Positions 31,188-45,252 are shown, counted from the stretch's first letter. The stretch is DNA of 61,879 nucleotides from Zygnema cylindricum (GCA_037447655.1 JBBHKE010001246.1:233849-295727); one strand, 5' to 3'. The notes: a model not told the origin generated them from the letters alone. A program made the numbers and translations.

Positions 31188-31726
31188 TGTTGGTTTATAA
31201 AAGCTTTAGTCCTCTCTATATTATGTGAGAGGAAAATACAAGACTTATAAACATTTTCAGAACCTGTTTCAAAGTGTGAATTGACAATCTGGACTGTACG
31301 CAACTAAGGAAAACACATCGGACGGTTCCTAAGTAAAACAAAGATGACGAAATGGCGCGCAATACTTAATTATGACACACTGTCCTGTAAGACAAGATCG
31401 GACCGACAAAGACCTACCAAAATGTGGAAGTGGACCACAATGACACCCCGGCAAGTTTCGCCACATATAATGTTTTAATGTCGGTGGTAACTTTGTGGAA
31501 ACGGGAGTTTGTCATCACAAGTAATTGTATATTAGTGTGTACGGTTAGTAATAGACTTAAGTAGACAATTAAGGTTCGTCTGTACTGTACTAAACTGTAG
31601 ACACCGTAGATGAATTAATCATACATCATGTATTTAGTTAGAGTACATTAGAGTACGGTTAAAAAGTACCGTAACATTCTTTACACTACTCTGATTGGCT
31701 GATAAGACAGTAGTAGAATTTATTTG

Positions 31727-31733
31727 TATAAAT
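31727..31733 (+). promoter_or_regulatory. Probable TATA box of solo LTR 3
   Basis: TATAAAT followed by the family motif TAGGACTTAG, 254 nt upstream of the LTR-borne ATG. The arrangement matches the other A-related LTRs. Confidence 0.5.
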
Positions 31734-31980
31734 TCTAGGACTTAGTTACTTTCATGTATTCCTTTTATGAGGTTTAAAGCAACACATATGAGCAATTTAA
31801 GGGATATTCATTAGGTTGTATCTCTTAGGTTAATTGGGTGTTTCGCTTGAAACTTTGTGAGTTGTTAGCACACGCAGTAAACTATACTATCATATAGATT
31901 GGTATCATTTGGTCATATTGACTGATTTGTGCAGTGGATCAAAATTAGTATCTTGAGTGCTTGCTATCTTTGGTTTTGTG

Positions 31981-32033
31981 ATGGCTATTACTTCAACAAC
32001 TGCTGGTGCTGCGCCGGCTATCATAGAACAACA
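31981..32033 (+). pseudogene. gag N-terminal fragment inside solo LTR 3
   Basis: ATG at 31981 opens MAITSTTAGAAPAIIEQ, which runs 53 nt to the LTR end and then into satellite. It is Ala/Thr-rich like the same stretch in element A and the other solo LTRs. The length modulo three (2) equals that of the 59-nt versions. Confidence 0.72.
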
Positions 32034-35000
32034 TATTACACAAGTTTGTGTTTGCGCTCACAACAATAGTAGTAAGAAACACTTAATATTGTTAATGCTC
32101 ACAAAAATAGTTAAAAATAACTCTAAACCATGTTTCTAACACAAATTTGAGTTTGCGCTAACAAAGATATTTGTTACAAATAACATTTATTGTTAGCGGT
32201 CACAAAAAGAGGTAGAATAAACTCCGAACCATGTTAATAACACAAGTTTGTGTTTGCGCTAACAACAATAGTGGTAACAAACTCATTTTATTGTTAACGC
32301 TCACAAAAATAGTTAAAAAAACCTCTAAACCATGTTCCTAACACAAATTTGAGGTTGTGCTAACAAAGATATTTGTAACAAACAATGTTTATTGTTCGGT
32401 ATCACAAAATGAGGTAAAATAAATCCGAACGATGTTTATAACACAAGTTTGTGTTTGCCCTAACACTAATAGCAGTAACAAACACTTTATAATGTTAACC
32501 CTCCCAAAAATAGTTAAAAAAAACCCTAAACCATGTTTCTAAAACAAAAATTTGAGTTTGTGCTAACAAGATTTTGTAACAAACAACGTTTATTGTTGGC
32601 GGTCACAAAAAGAGGTAAAATAAACTCGAACTATGTTTATCACACAATTTTTTGTTTGTGCTACCAAGAATAGTGGTAACAAACACTTTATATTGTTAAC
32701 GCAGTAAAAAAAAACCCTAAACCATGTTTCTAACACAAATTTGAGTTTGCGCTAACAACCTAAACCATGTATCTAACAGAAATTTAAGTTTGCGCCAACA
32801 AAGATATTTGTAACAAACAACGTTTATTGTTCGTGGTTTGAGTTTGCGCTCACAAGGATATTTTTAACGAACAACGTTTATTGTTCGCGGTCACAAAAAG
32901 AGGTAAATTAAAATATCAACCATGTTTATAACACAAGTTTGTGTTTGAGCTAACAACAATACTGGTAACAAAATCTTTTTATTATTAACGCTCACAAAAA
33001 TAGTTAAAAAATACCCTAAACCATGTTTCTAACACAATTTTGAGCTTGCGCTTACAAAGATATTTGTAACAAACACGTTAATTGTTCACAATCACAACAA
33101 GAGGTAAAATGAACTCTGAACCATGTTTATAACACTAGTTTATGTTTGAACAAACAACAATAGTGGTAACAAAGACTTTATATTGTTAACCCTCTCAAAA
33201 TGATTAAAAAAAACCCTAAACCAAGTTTCTAACACAAATTTGAGTTTGCGCTAACAAAGATTTTTGTAACGATCAATATTTATTGTTTATTGTCACAAAA
33301 AGAGGTAAAATAAACTCAAACCATGTTTATAACTCTTGTTTGTGTTTTCGCTAACAACAATAGTGGTAACAAACACATTATATTGTTAACACTCACAAAA
33401 ATAGATTAAAATAAAATCCTAAACCATGTTTCTAACACAAATTTGAGTTTGCGCTCAAAAGGATATTTTTAACGAACAACGTTTATTGTTCACAATCACA
33501 ACAAAAGGTAAAATAAACTCCAAACCATGTTTATAACAAAAGTTTTTGTTTGCCCTAACAATAATAGTGGTAACAAATCTTTATATTGTTAACGCTCACA
33601 AAAAAAGTTAAAAAATAACATAAACCATGTTTCTAACACAAATTAGAGTTTGCGCTAACAAAGATATTTGTATCAAAAAAGGTTTATTGTTCGCGGTCAG
33701 AAAAAGAGGTAAAATAAACCTCGAACCATGTTTATAATATAAGTTTGTGTTTGCGCTAACAACAATTGTGGTAAAAAACTCTTAATATTGTTAACACTCA
33801 CATAAATAGTGAAAAAAAAACCCCAAACAATGTTTCTAATACAAATTTGAGTTTGCGCTAACAAAGATATTTGTAACAAACAACGTTTATTGTTCGCGGT
33901 CTCAAAAAGAGGTAAAATAAACTCCAAACCATGTTTATAACACAAGTTTGAGTTTGCGCTAATAACAATAGTGGTAAAAAACTCTAAATATTGTTAACCC
34001 TCACAAAAATAGTTAAAAAAGAACTTTAACCATGTTTCTAAGACAAATTTGAGTTTGAGCTAACAAACATATATGCAAAATACAACGTTTATTGTTCGCG
34101 GTCAAAAAAGAGATAAAATAAACTCTGAACCATGTTTATAACACAACTTTGTGTTAGTGCTAACAACAATAGTTGTACCAAACTCTTTCAATTGTTAACG
34201 CTCAGGAAAATAGTTAAAAAGAACCCTAAACCATGCTTCTAACACAAATTTGAGTTTGTGCTAACAAAGATATTTGTAACAAACAACGTTTATTGTTCGA
34301 GGTCACAAAAAGACGTCAAATAAACTTTGAACCATGATTATAACACAAGTTTATGATTGTGCTAACAAGAATAGTGGTAACAAACACGTTATATTGTTAA
34401 CGCTCACAAAAATAGATTAAAAAAAAATCCTAAACCATGTTTCTAACACAAATTTGAGTTTGCGCTCACAAGGATATTTTTAACGAACAACGTTTATTGT
34501 TTGCGGTCACAAAAAGAGGTAAATTAAACTCTGAACGATGTTTATAACACAAGTTTGTGTTTGAGCTAACAACAATACTGGTAACAAAATCTTTTTATTA
34601 TTAACGCTCACAAAAATAGTTTAAAAAAACCCCAAACCATATTTCTAAGACAAATTTGAGTTTGCGCTAACAAAGATATTTGTATCAAAAAAAGTTTATT
34701 GTTCGCAGTCACAAAAAGAGGAAAAATAAACCTCAAACCATGTTTATAACACAAGTTTGTGATTGCGCTAACATCAATTGTGGTAAAAAACTCTTAATAT
34801 TGTTAACGCTCACAATAATAGTGAAAAAAAACCCCAACCAATGTATCTAATACAAATTCGAGTTTGATCTAACAAAGATATTTGTAACAGACAACGTTTA
34901 TTGTTTGCGGTCTGAAAAAGACATAAAATAAACTTTGAACCATTATTATATCACAAGTTTGTGTTTGCACTAACAACAATAGTGGTAACAAACACTTTAT

Positions 35001-35748
35001 ATTGGCAATGCTCACAAAATATTTAAAAAAAACCCTAAACCATATTTCTATTACAAATTTTAATTTGCGCTAACAAAGATATTTGTAACAAACAAAGTTT
35101 ATTGTTCATGGTCACAAAAAGACATAAAATAAACTCTGAACCATAGTTATAACACAAGTTTGTGTTTGCGCTAACAACAATAGTGGTAACAAACACTTTA
35201 TAATGTTAACGCTCACAAAAATATTTAATAAAAACCTCAATCCATGTTTCTAACACAAATTTGAGTTTGCGCTAACAAAGATATTTGTTACAAACAACAT
35301 TTATTGTTCGCGGTCACAAAAAGAGGTAAATTAAACTCTGAACCATGTTTATAACACAAGTTTATGTTTGCGCTAACAACAATAGTGGTAACAAAATCTT
35401 ATTATTGTTAAAGCTTATAAAAAAAGTTAAAAATAACCATAAACCATGTTTTCTAACACAAATTTGAGTTTGCACTAACAATGATATTTCTCACAAATAA
35501 GGTTTATAGTTTGCGGTCACAAAAGAGGTAAAATAAACCTTGAACCATGTTTATAACACAAGTTTGTGTTCACGCTTACAACAATAGTGGTAAAAAACTC
35601 TTAATATTGTTAACACTCACAAAAATAGTGAAAAAAAACCCCAAACAATGTTTCTAATACAAATTCGAGTTTGCGCTAACAAAGATATTTGTACCAAACA
35701 ACGTTTATTGTTTACGGTCTCAAAAAGAGGTAAAATAAACCCCAAACC

Positions 35749-36570
35749 ATGTTTTTTACACAAGTTTATATTTGCGCTAAAAACAATAGTGGTAAAAAAC
35801 TCAAAATATTGTTAACGCTCACAAAAGTAGTTAAAAAAAACCCTAAACCATGTTTCCAACACAAATTTGAGTTTGCACTAACAAAGATATTTGTAACAAA
35901 TAACGTTTATTGTTTCGAGGTCACAAAAAGAGGTAGAATAAACTCTGAACAATGTTTATAACACTTGTTTGAGTTTGCGCTAACAACAATAGTGGTAACA
36001 AACACTTTATATTGTTAATGCTCACAAAAATATTTAAAAAAAAACCCTAAACCATGTTTCTAACATAATTTTGAGTTTGCGAAATCAAAGATATTTGTAA
36101 CAAACAACATTTATTGTTCACAGTCACAAAAAGAGGTAAAATAAACTCTGAACCATGTTTATAACACAAGTTTGTGTTTGCACTAACAACAATAGTGGTA
36201 ACATCACTTTATATTGTAAACGCTCACAAAATATTTAAAAAAATCACTAAACCATATTTCTAACACAAATTTGTGTTTGCGCTAACAATGATATTTCTCA
36301 CAAATAAGGTTTATAGTTTGCGGTCACAAAAAAGGTAAAATAAACCCCAAACCATGTTTATAACACAAGTTTATGTTTGCGCTAAAAACAATAGTGGTAA
36401 AAAACTCTATATATTGTTAACGCTCACAAAAGTAGTTAAAAAAAACCCTAAACCATGTTTCCAACACAAATTTGAGTTTGCACTAACAAAGATATTTGTA
36501 ACAAATAACGTTTATTGTTTCGAGGTCACAAAAAGAGGTAGAATAAAATCTGAACAATGTTTATAACACT
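35749..36570 (+). repeat. Three-dimer higher-order repeat (offset 605 bp)
   Basis: A ~210-bp block at 35749-35961 recurs almost unchanged at 36354-36566, including the rare TGTTTCGAGGTCAC variant. 605 bp is three dimers. A separate variant (CAATGATATTTCTCACAAATAAGG) recurs at about 35480 and 36283, about 803 bp apart, so two spacings overlap. Confidence 0.75.
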
Positions 36571-39500
36571 TGTTTGAGTTTGCGCTAACAACAATAGTGG
36601 TAACAAACACTTTATATTTTTAATGCTCACAAAAATATTTAATAAAAAACCCTAAACCATGTTTCTAACATAATTTTGAGTTTACGCAAACAAAGATATT
36701 TGTAACAAACAACGTTTATTGTTCACAGTCACAAAAAGAGGTAAAATAAACTCTGAACCATGTTTAAAACACAAGTTTGTGTTTGCACTAACAACAATAG
36801 TGGTAACAAACACTTTATATTGTAAACGCTCACAAAATATTTAATAAAATCACTAAACCATATTTCTAACACAAATTTGTGTTTGTGCTAACAAAGATAT
36901 TTGTAACAAACAATGTTTATTGTTTGCGGTCACAAAAGAGGTAAATTAAACTTTGAACCATGTTTATAACACAAGTTTATATTTGCGCTAACAACAATAG
37001 TGGTAACAAATTCTTATTTTTGTTTAACCTTAAAAAAAAGTTAAAATAACCCTAAGCCATGTTTTCTAACACAAATTTGAGTTTGCGCTAACAATGATAT
37101 TCCTAACAAATAAGGTTTATAGTTTGTAGTCACAAAAAGAGGTAAAATAAACCTTGAACTATGTTTATAACACAAGTTTGTGTTCGCTCTTACAACAATA
37201 GTTTTAAAAAACTCTTAATATTGTTAACGCTCACAAAAATAGTTAAAAAAAACCCTAAACCATGTTTCTAACACAAATTTGAGTTTGCCCTAACAAATAT
37301 ATTTGTAAAAAACAACGTTTATTGTTCATGGTCACAAAAAGAGGTAAAATAAACTCCAAACCATCTTTACAACACAAGTTTTTGTTTGCGCTTACAACAA
37401 TAGTGGTAACAAACACTTTATATTGTTAACGCTCACAAAAATAGTTAAAAAAAACCCTAAACCATGTTTCTTACACAAATTTGAGTTTGCACTAACAAAG
37501 ATATTTGTAACAAACAACGATTTTTGTTCCCAGTCACAATAAAGAGGTAGAATAAACTCTGAACCATGTTTATAACACTTATTAGAGTTTGCGCTAACAA
37601 CAATAGTGGTAACAAACACTTTATATTGGTAATGCTCACAATATATTTAAAAAAAACCCTAAACCAAGTTTCTAACACAAATTTTAGTTTGCGCTAACAA
37701 AGATATTTGTAACAAACAACGTTTATTGTTCCTGGTCACAAAAAGAGGTAAATTAAACTCCAAACCATGTTTATTACACAAGTTTCTGATTGCGCTAACA
37801 ACAATAGTGGTAACAAACACTTTATATTTGCAATGCTCACAAAATATTTAAAAAAAATCCTAAACCATATTTTTATTACAAATTTGAGTTTGCACTAACA
37901 AAGATATTTGTAACAAACAAGGTTTATTGTTCGTGGTCACAAAAAGAGGTAAAATATACTCTGAACCATGTTTATAACACTTTTTTGTGTTTGCGCTAAC
38001 ATTAATAGTGGTAACATACACTTTATATTGTTAATGCTCTCAAAAATGTTTAAAAAAAACCCTAAACCAGGTTTCTAACACAAATTCGAGTTTGCGCTAA
38101 CAAAGATGTTTGTAACAAACAACGTTTATTGTTCGCGGTCTCAAAAAGAGGTAAAATAATCTCCAAACCATGTTTATAACACAAGTTTGTGTTTGCGCTA
38201 ATAACAATGGTGGTAAAAAACTCTAAATATTGTGAACGCTCACAAAAATAGTTAAAAAAAAACCCAGAACCATGTTTCTAAGACAAATTTGAGTTTGACC
38301 TAACAAAGATATATGTAAAAAACAACGTTTATTGTTCGCGGTCAGAAAAAGAGGTAAAATAAACTGTGAACCATATTTATAACACAAGTTTGTGTTTGCG
38401 CTAACAACAATAGTGGTAACAAATACTTTATATTGTTAATGCTCACAAAAATAGATAAAAAAACACTAAACCATGTTACTAACACAAATTTTGAGTTTGC
38501 GCTAACAAAGATTTTTGTAATAAACAACGTTTATTGTTCGCTGTCAGAAAAAGAGGTAAAATAAACTCTAAACCATGTTTATAACACAAGTTTGAGTTTG
38601 CGCTAACAATAATAGTGGTAAAAAATACTTTATATTGTTAATGCTCACAAAAATAGTAAAAAAAACCCTAACCATGTTACTAACTCAAATTTGAGTTTGC
38701 GCTAACAAAGATAATTGTAACAAACAACGTTTATTGTTCACGGTGACAAAAAGAGGTAAAATAAACTCCTACCATGTTTATAACACAAGTTTGTGTTTGC
38801 GCTAACAACAATAGTTGTAACAAACACTTTATAATATTAACGCTCACAAAAATAGTTAAAAAAGACCCTAAACCATGTTTCTTACACAAATTTGAGTTTG
38901 AGCTAACTCACATATTTGTAACAAAAAAGGTTTATTGTTCGCGGTCAGAAAAAGAGGTAAAACTAACTCGAACCATGTTTATAACACAAGTTTGTGTTTG
39001 CGCTAACAAGAATAGTGGTAACAATCACTTAATATTGTTAATGCTCACAAAAATAGTTAAAAAAAACCCTAAACCTTATTTCTAACACAAATTTGAGTTT
39101 GCGCTTACAAAGATATTTGTAACAAACAACGTTTATTGTTCACGGTGACAAAAAGAGGTAAAGTAAACTCGAACCATGTTTATAACACAAGTTTGTGTTT
39201 GTGCTAACAACAATAGTTGTACCAAACTCTTTTTATTGTTAACGATCACAAAAATAGTTAAAAAAACACACTAAACCATGTTTCAAACACAAAATTGAGT
39301 TTGCGCTAACAAACATATTTCTTACAAAAAATGTTTATTGTTCGCGGTCAGAAATAGAGGTAAAATAAACTCGAACTATGTTTATAACACAAGTTTGTGT
39401 TTGTGCTAACATCAATAGTGGTAACAAACACTTAATAATGTTAACGCTCAAAAAAATCGTTAAAAAAAACCCTAAACCATGTTTCTAACACAAATTTGAT

Positions 39501-40112
39501 TTTGTGTTAACAAATAAATTTGTAACAAAAAACATTTATTGTTGCCAGTCACAAAAAGAGTTAAATAAACTCCGAACCATGTTTATAACACAAGTTTGTG
39601 TTTGCGCTAACAACAAAAAGGGTAACAAACACTTTGTATTGTTAACGCTCAAAAAAATAGTTAAAAAAAACCAAAAACAATGTTTCTAACACAAATATGA
39701 GTTTGCCCTAACAAAGATATTTGTAACACAAATGGTTTATTGTTAACGCTAACAAAAATAGTTAAATAAAACCCTAAACCATGTTTCTTACACAACTTTG
39801 AGTTTGCGCTAACTCACATATTTGTAACAAAAAAGGTTTATTTTTCGCGGTCAGAAAAAGAGGTAAAATAAAGTCGAACCATGTTTATAACACAAGTTTG
39901 TGTTTGCGCTAACAACAAAAAGGGTAACAAACACTTTCTATTGTTAACTCTCAAAAAAAAGGTAAAAAAATCCCTAAACCATGTTTCTAAGACAAATTTG
40001 GGTTTGCGCTAACAAAGATATTTGTAACAAACAACATTTATTGTTCACGATCACAAAAAGAGGTAAAATAAACTCTAAACCATATTTATAACACAAGTTT
40101 GTGTTTGCGCTA

Positions 40113-42815
40113 GTTTGTGCTAACAACAAAAAGGGTAACAAACACTTTCTATTGTTAACGCTCAAAAAAATAGTTAAAAAAAACCAAAAACCATGTTTCT
40201 AACACAAATATGAGTTTGCCCTAATAAAGATATTTGTAACACAAATGGTTTATTGTTAACGCTAACAAAAATAGTTAAATAAAACCCTAAACCATGTTTC
40301 TTACACAACTTTGAGTTTGCCCTAAATCAAATATTTGTAACAAAAAAGGTTTATTGTTCGCGGTAAGAAAAAAAGGTAAAACTAACTCGAACCATGTTTA
40401 TAACACAAGTTTATGTTTGCGCTAACAACAATGGTGGTAACAAACACTTAATAATGTTAACGCTCACAAAATTAGTTAAAAAAAACCCTAAACCATGTTT
40501 CTAACACAAATTTGGGTTTGCGCTAACAAAGATATTTGTAACAAACAACATTTATTGTTCGCGGTCACAAAAAGAGGTAAAATAAACTCTGAACCATGTT
40601 TATAACACAAGTTTGTGTTTGCGCTATTAACAAAAAGGGAAACAAACACTTTCTATTGTTAACTCTCAAAAAATAGTTAAAAAAATCCCTAGACCATGTT
40701 TCTAACACAAATATAAGTTTGCCCTAACAAAGATAATTGTAACACAAGTGGTTTATTGTCAACGCTCACAAAAACAGTAAAAAAAGACCCTAAACCATGT
40801 TTCTTACACAATTTGAGTTTACGCTAACTCACATATTTGTAACAAAAAAGGTTTATTGTTCGCGGTCAGAAAAAGAGGTAAAATTAACTCGAACCATGTT
40901 TATAACACAAGTTTGTGTTTGCGCTAACAACAATAGTGATAACAATCACTATTTATTGTTAATGCTCACAAAAATAGTTAAAAAAAACCCTAAACCTTAT
41001 TTCTAAAACAAATTTGAGTTTGCGCTAACAAAGATATTTGTAACAAACAACGTTTATTGTTCACGCTGACAAAAAGAGGTAAAGTAAACTCGAACCATGT
41101 TTATAACACAAGTTTGTGTTTGCGCTAACAACAATAGTGATAACAATCACTATATATTGTTAATGCTCACAAAAATAGTTAAAAAAAACCCTAAACCTTA
41201 TTTCTAACACAAATTTGAGTTTGCGCTAACAAAGATATTTGGAACAAACAACGTTTATGTTAACGGTGACAAAAAGAGGTAAAGTAAACTCGAACCATGT
41301 TTATAATACAATTTTTTGTTTGTGCTAAAAACAATAGTTGTACCAAACTCTTTATGTTGTTAACGCTCACAAAAATGGTTAAAAAAAAACACTAAACCAT
41401 GTTTCTAACACAAATTTGAGTTTGAAAAATTGTACAAAACTATTTATATTGTTAACGCTCACAAAAATAGTTAAAAAAAAACACTAAACCATGTTTCGAA
41501 CACAAATTTGAGTTTGCGCTAACAAACATATTTGTTACAAAAAATGTTTATTGTTCGCGGTCAGAAATAGAGGTAAAATAAACTCCAACTATGTTTATAA
41601 CACAAGTTTGTGTTTGTGCTAACATCAATAGTGGTAACAAACACTTAATAATGTTAACGTTCACAAAAATAGTTAAAAAAAACCCTAAACCATGTTTCTA
41701 ACACAAATTTGAGTTTGTGCTAACAAAGATATTTGTAACAAACAATATTTATTGTTGCCGGTCACAAAAAGAGGTAAAATAAACTTCGAACCATGTTTAT
41801 AACACAAGTTTGTGTTTGTGCTAACAACAAAAAGGGTAACAAACACTTTCTATTGTTAACGCTCAAAAAAATAGTTAAAAAAAACCAAAAACCATGTTTC
41901 TAACACAAATATGAGTTTGCCCTAACAAAGATATTTGTAACACAAATGGTTTATTGTTAACGCTAACAAAAATAGTTAAATAAAACCCTAAACCATGTTT
42001 CTTACACAACTTTGAGTTTGCCCTAAATCAAATATTTGTAACAAAAAAGGTTTATTGTTCGCGGTAAGAAAAAAAGGTAAAACTAACTCGAACCATGTTT
42101 ATAACACAAGTTTATGTTTGCGCTAACAACAATGGTGGTAACAAACACTTAATAATGTTAACGCTCACAAAATTAGTTAAAAAAAACCCTAAACCATGTT
42201 TCTAACACAAATTTGGGTTTGCGCTAACAAAGATATTTGTAACAAACAACATTTATTGTTCGCGGTCACAAAAAGAGGTAAAATAAACTCTGAACCATGT
42301 TTATAACACAAGTTTGTGTTTGCGCTATTAACAAAAAGGGAAACAAACACTTTCTATTGTTAACTCTCAAAAAATAGTTAAAAAAATCCCTAGACCATGT
42401 TTCTAACACAAATATAAGTTTGCCCTAACAAAGATAATTGTAACACAAGTGGTTTATTGTCAACGCTCACAAAAACAGTAAAAAAAGACCCTAAACCATG
42501 TTTCTTACACAATTTGAGTTTACGCTAACTCACATATTTGTAACAAAAAAGGTTTATTGTTCGCGGTCAGAAAAAGAGGTAAAATTAACTCGAACCATGT
42601 TTATAACACAAGTTTGTGTTTGCGCTAACAACAATAGTGATAACAATCACTATTTATTGTTAATGCTCACAAAAATAGTTAAAAAAAACCCTAAACCTTA
42701 TTTCTAAAACAAATTTGAGTTTGCGCTAACAAAGATATTTGTAACAAACAACGTTTATTGTTCACGCTCACAAAAAGAGGTAAAGTAAACTCGAACCATG
42801 TTTATAACACAAGTT
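40113..42815 (+). repeat. Large near-identical satellite duplication (offset 1701 bp)
   Basis: About 1.0 kb from 40113 to about 41115 is repeated from 41814 to about 42816 with very few differences, while neighbouring units differ by several percent. The first copy begins at an irregular joint (GCGCTAGTTTGTGCTAAC) where a partial unit is fused. 1701 bp is not a whole number of dimers because of irregular units near 41425. Recent unequal exchange or segmental duplication is inferred. Confidence 0.8.
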
Positions 42816-45252
42816 TGTGTTTGTGCTGACATCAATAGTGGTAACAAACACTTAATAATGTTAACGCTCACAAAAATAGTTAAAAAAAACCCTAAACCAT
42901 GTTTCTAACACAAATTTGAGTTTGCGCTAAAAAACATATTTGTTACAAAAAATGTTTATTGTTCGCGGTCAGAAATAGTGTTAAAATAAACTCCAACTAT
43001 GTTTATAACACAAGTTTGTGTTTGTGCTAACATCAATAGTGGTAACAAACACTTAATAATGTTAACACTCACAAAAATAGTTAAAAAAAACCCTAAACCA
43101 TGTTTGTAACACAAATTTGAGTTTGTGCTAACAAAGATATTTGTAACAAACAACATTTATTGTTCGCGGTCACAAAAAGAGGTAAAATAAACTCCGAACC
43201 ATGTTTATAACACAAGTTTATGTTTGCGCTAACAACAAAAAGGGTAACAAACACTTTCTATTGTTAACGCTCAAAAAAATAGTCAAAAAAAACCAAAAAC
43301 CATGTTTCTAACACAAATATGAGTTCGCCCTAACAAAGATATTTGTAACACAAATGGTTTATTGTTAACGCTCACAAAAATAGTTAAAAAAAACCCTAAA
43401 CCATGTTTCTTACACAACTTTGAGTTTGCGCTAACTCATATATTTGTAACAAAAAAGGTTTATTGTTCGCGGTCAGAAAAAGAGGTAAAATAAAGTCGAA
43501 CCATGTTTATAACACAATTTTATGTTTGCGTTAACAACAATAGTGGTAACAAACACTTAATAATGTTAACGTTCACAAAATTAGTTAAAAAATACCCTAA
43601 ACCATGTTTCTAATACAAATTTGGGTTTGCGCTAACAAAGGTATTTGTAACAAACAACGTTTATTGTTCACGGTGACAAAAATAGGTAAAGTAAACTCGA
43701 ACCAGGTTTATAACACAAGTTTGTGTTTGTGCTAACAACAATAGTCGTACCAAACTCTTTATATTGTTAACGCTCACAAAAATAGTTAAAAAAAAACACT
43801 AAACCATGTTTCTAACACAAATTTGAGTGTGCGCTAACAAACATATTTGTTACAAAAAATGTTTATTGTTCGCATTCAGAAATAGAGGTAAAATAAACTC
43901 CAACTATGATTATAACACAAGTTTGTGTTTGTGCTAACATCAAAAGTGGTAACAAACACTTAATAATGTTAACGCTCACAAAAATAGTTAAAAAAAACCC
44001 TAAACCATGTTTCTAACACAAATTTGAGTTTGTGCTAACAAAGATATTTGTAACACAAATGGTTTATTGTTAACGCTCACAAAAACAGTTAAAAAAATCC
44101 CTAAACCATGTTTCTTACACAAATTTGAGTTTGCGCTAACTCACATATTTGTAACAAAAAAGGTTTATTGTTCACGGTGACAAAAAGAGGTAAAGTAAAC
44201 TCGAACCATGTTTATAACATAAGTTTGTGTTTGTGCTAACAATAATAGTTGTACCAAACTCGCAATATTGTAAACGCTCACAAAAATAGTTAAAAAAAAA
44301 CACTAAACCATGTTTCTAACACAAATTTGTGTTTGCGCTAACAAAGATATTTGTAACAAACAACGTTTATTGTTCTTGGTGACAAAAAGAGGTAAAGTAA
44401 ACTCGAACCAGGTTTAGAATATTTGTTTAGGTAATAACAATAGTGATAAAATCACTATATATTGTATATGCTTATAGTTAAAACCCTAAACCTTATATCT
44501 AATACAAATTTGAGTTTGCGCAAAGATATTTGTAACAAACAATGTTTGTTTTTCATGGTGACAAAAAGAGGTAAAGTAAACTCGAACCATGTTTATAACA
44601 CAAGTTTGAGTTTGCCCTAACAAAGATAATTGTAACACAAATGGTTTATTGTTAACGCTCACAAAAATAGTTAAAAAAAACCCTAAACCATGTTTTTTAC
44701 ACGAATTTGAGTTTGCGATAACTCACATATTTGTAACAAAAAAGGTTTATTGTTCGCGGTCAGAAAAAGAGGTAAAATTAACTCGAACAATGTTTATAAC
44801 ACAAGTTTGTGTTTGCGCTAACAAAAATAGTGGTAACAAACACTTTTTATTGTTAACGCTCACAAAAATAGTTAAAAAAAACCCTAAACCATGTTTCTAA
44901 CACAAATTTGAGTTTTCGCTAACAAAAATATTTATTACAAAAAATGTTTATTGTTCGCGGTCACAAAAAGGGGTAAAATAAACTCCGAACCATGATTATA
45001 ACACAAGTTTGTGTTTGCGCTAACAACGATAGTGGTAAAAAACACTCTATATTTTTAACCCTCACAAAAATAGTTTCAAAAACCCTAAACCATGTTTGTA
45101 ACACAAATTTGAGTTTGCACTAACAATCATATTTGTAACAAAAAATGTTTATTGTTCGCGGTCACAAAAAAAGGTAAAATAAACTCCGAACCATGTTTAT
45201 AACACAAGTTTGTGTTTGCGCTAACAATAATAGTGGTAACAAACACTTTATA

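Larger units (their letters stand above)
31188..32033 (+). mobile_element. Solo LTR 3, copia family related to element A
   Basis: An 846-bp solo LTR, TGTTGGTTTATAAAAGC to ATAGAACAACA, with a perfect 5-bp duplication TATTA (31183-31187, 32034-32038). TATAAAT at 31727 is followed by TCTAGGACTTAG. ATG at 31981 starts MAITSTTAGAAPAIIEQ, 53 nt before the LTR end. That is six bases shorter than in the other family members, so the frame at the LTR boundary is unchanged. Confidence 0.93.
32034..45252 (+). repeat. 202-bp dimeric satellite, + orientation, segment 6 (with higher-order structure)
   Basis: About 65 dimer units, the longest uninterrupted stretch. Irregular junctions with partial units occur near 32700-32850, 40105-40120, 41420-41450 and 44400-44520. 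Higher-order repeats are clear: near-identical blocks recur at 35749/36354 (offset 605) and 40113/41814 (offset 1701). A variant half A with AACAAAAAGGGTAAC replacing AACAATAGTGGTAAC is scattered over 39600-43300. It ends at ...CAAACACTTTATA, against the spacer. Confidence 0.95.

Noticed and set aside
1-45252. CRISPR array or bacterial repeat
   Set aside because: The unit is a contiguous 202-bp satellite without unique spacers, and embedded genes are plant copia.
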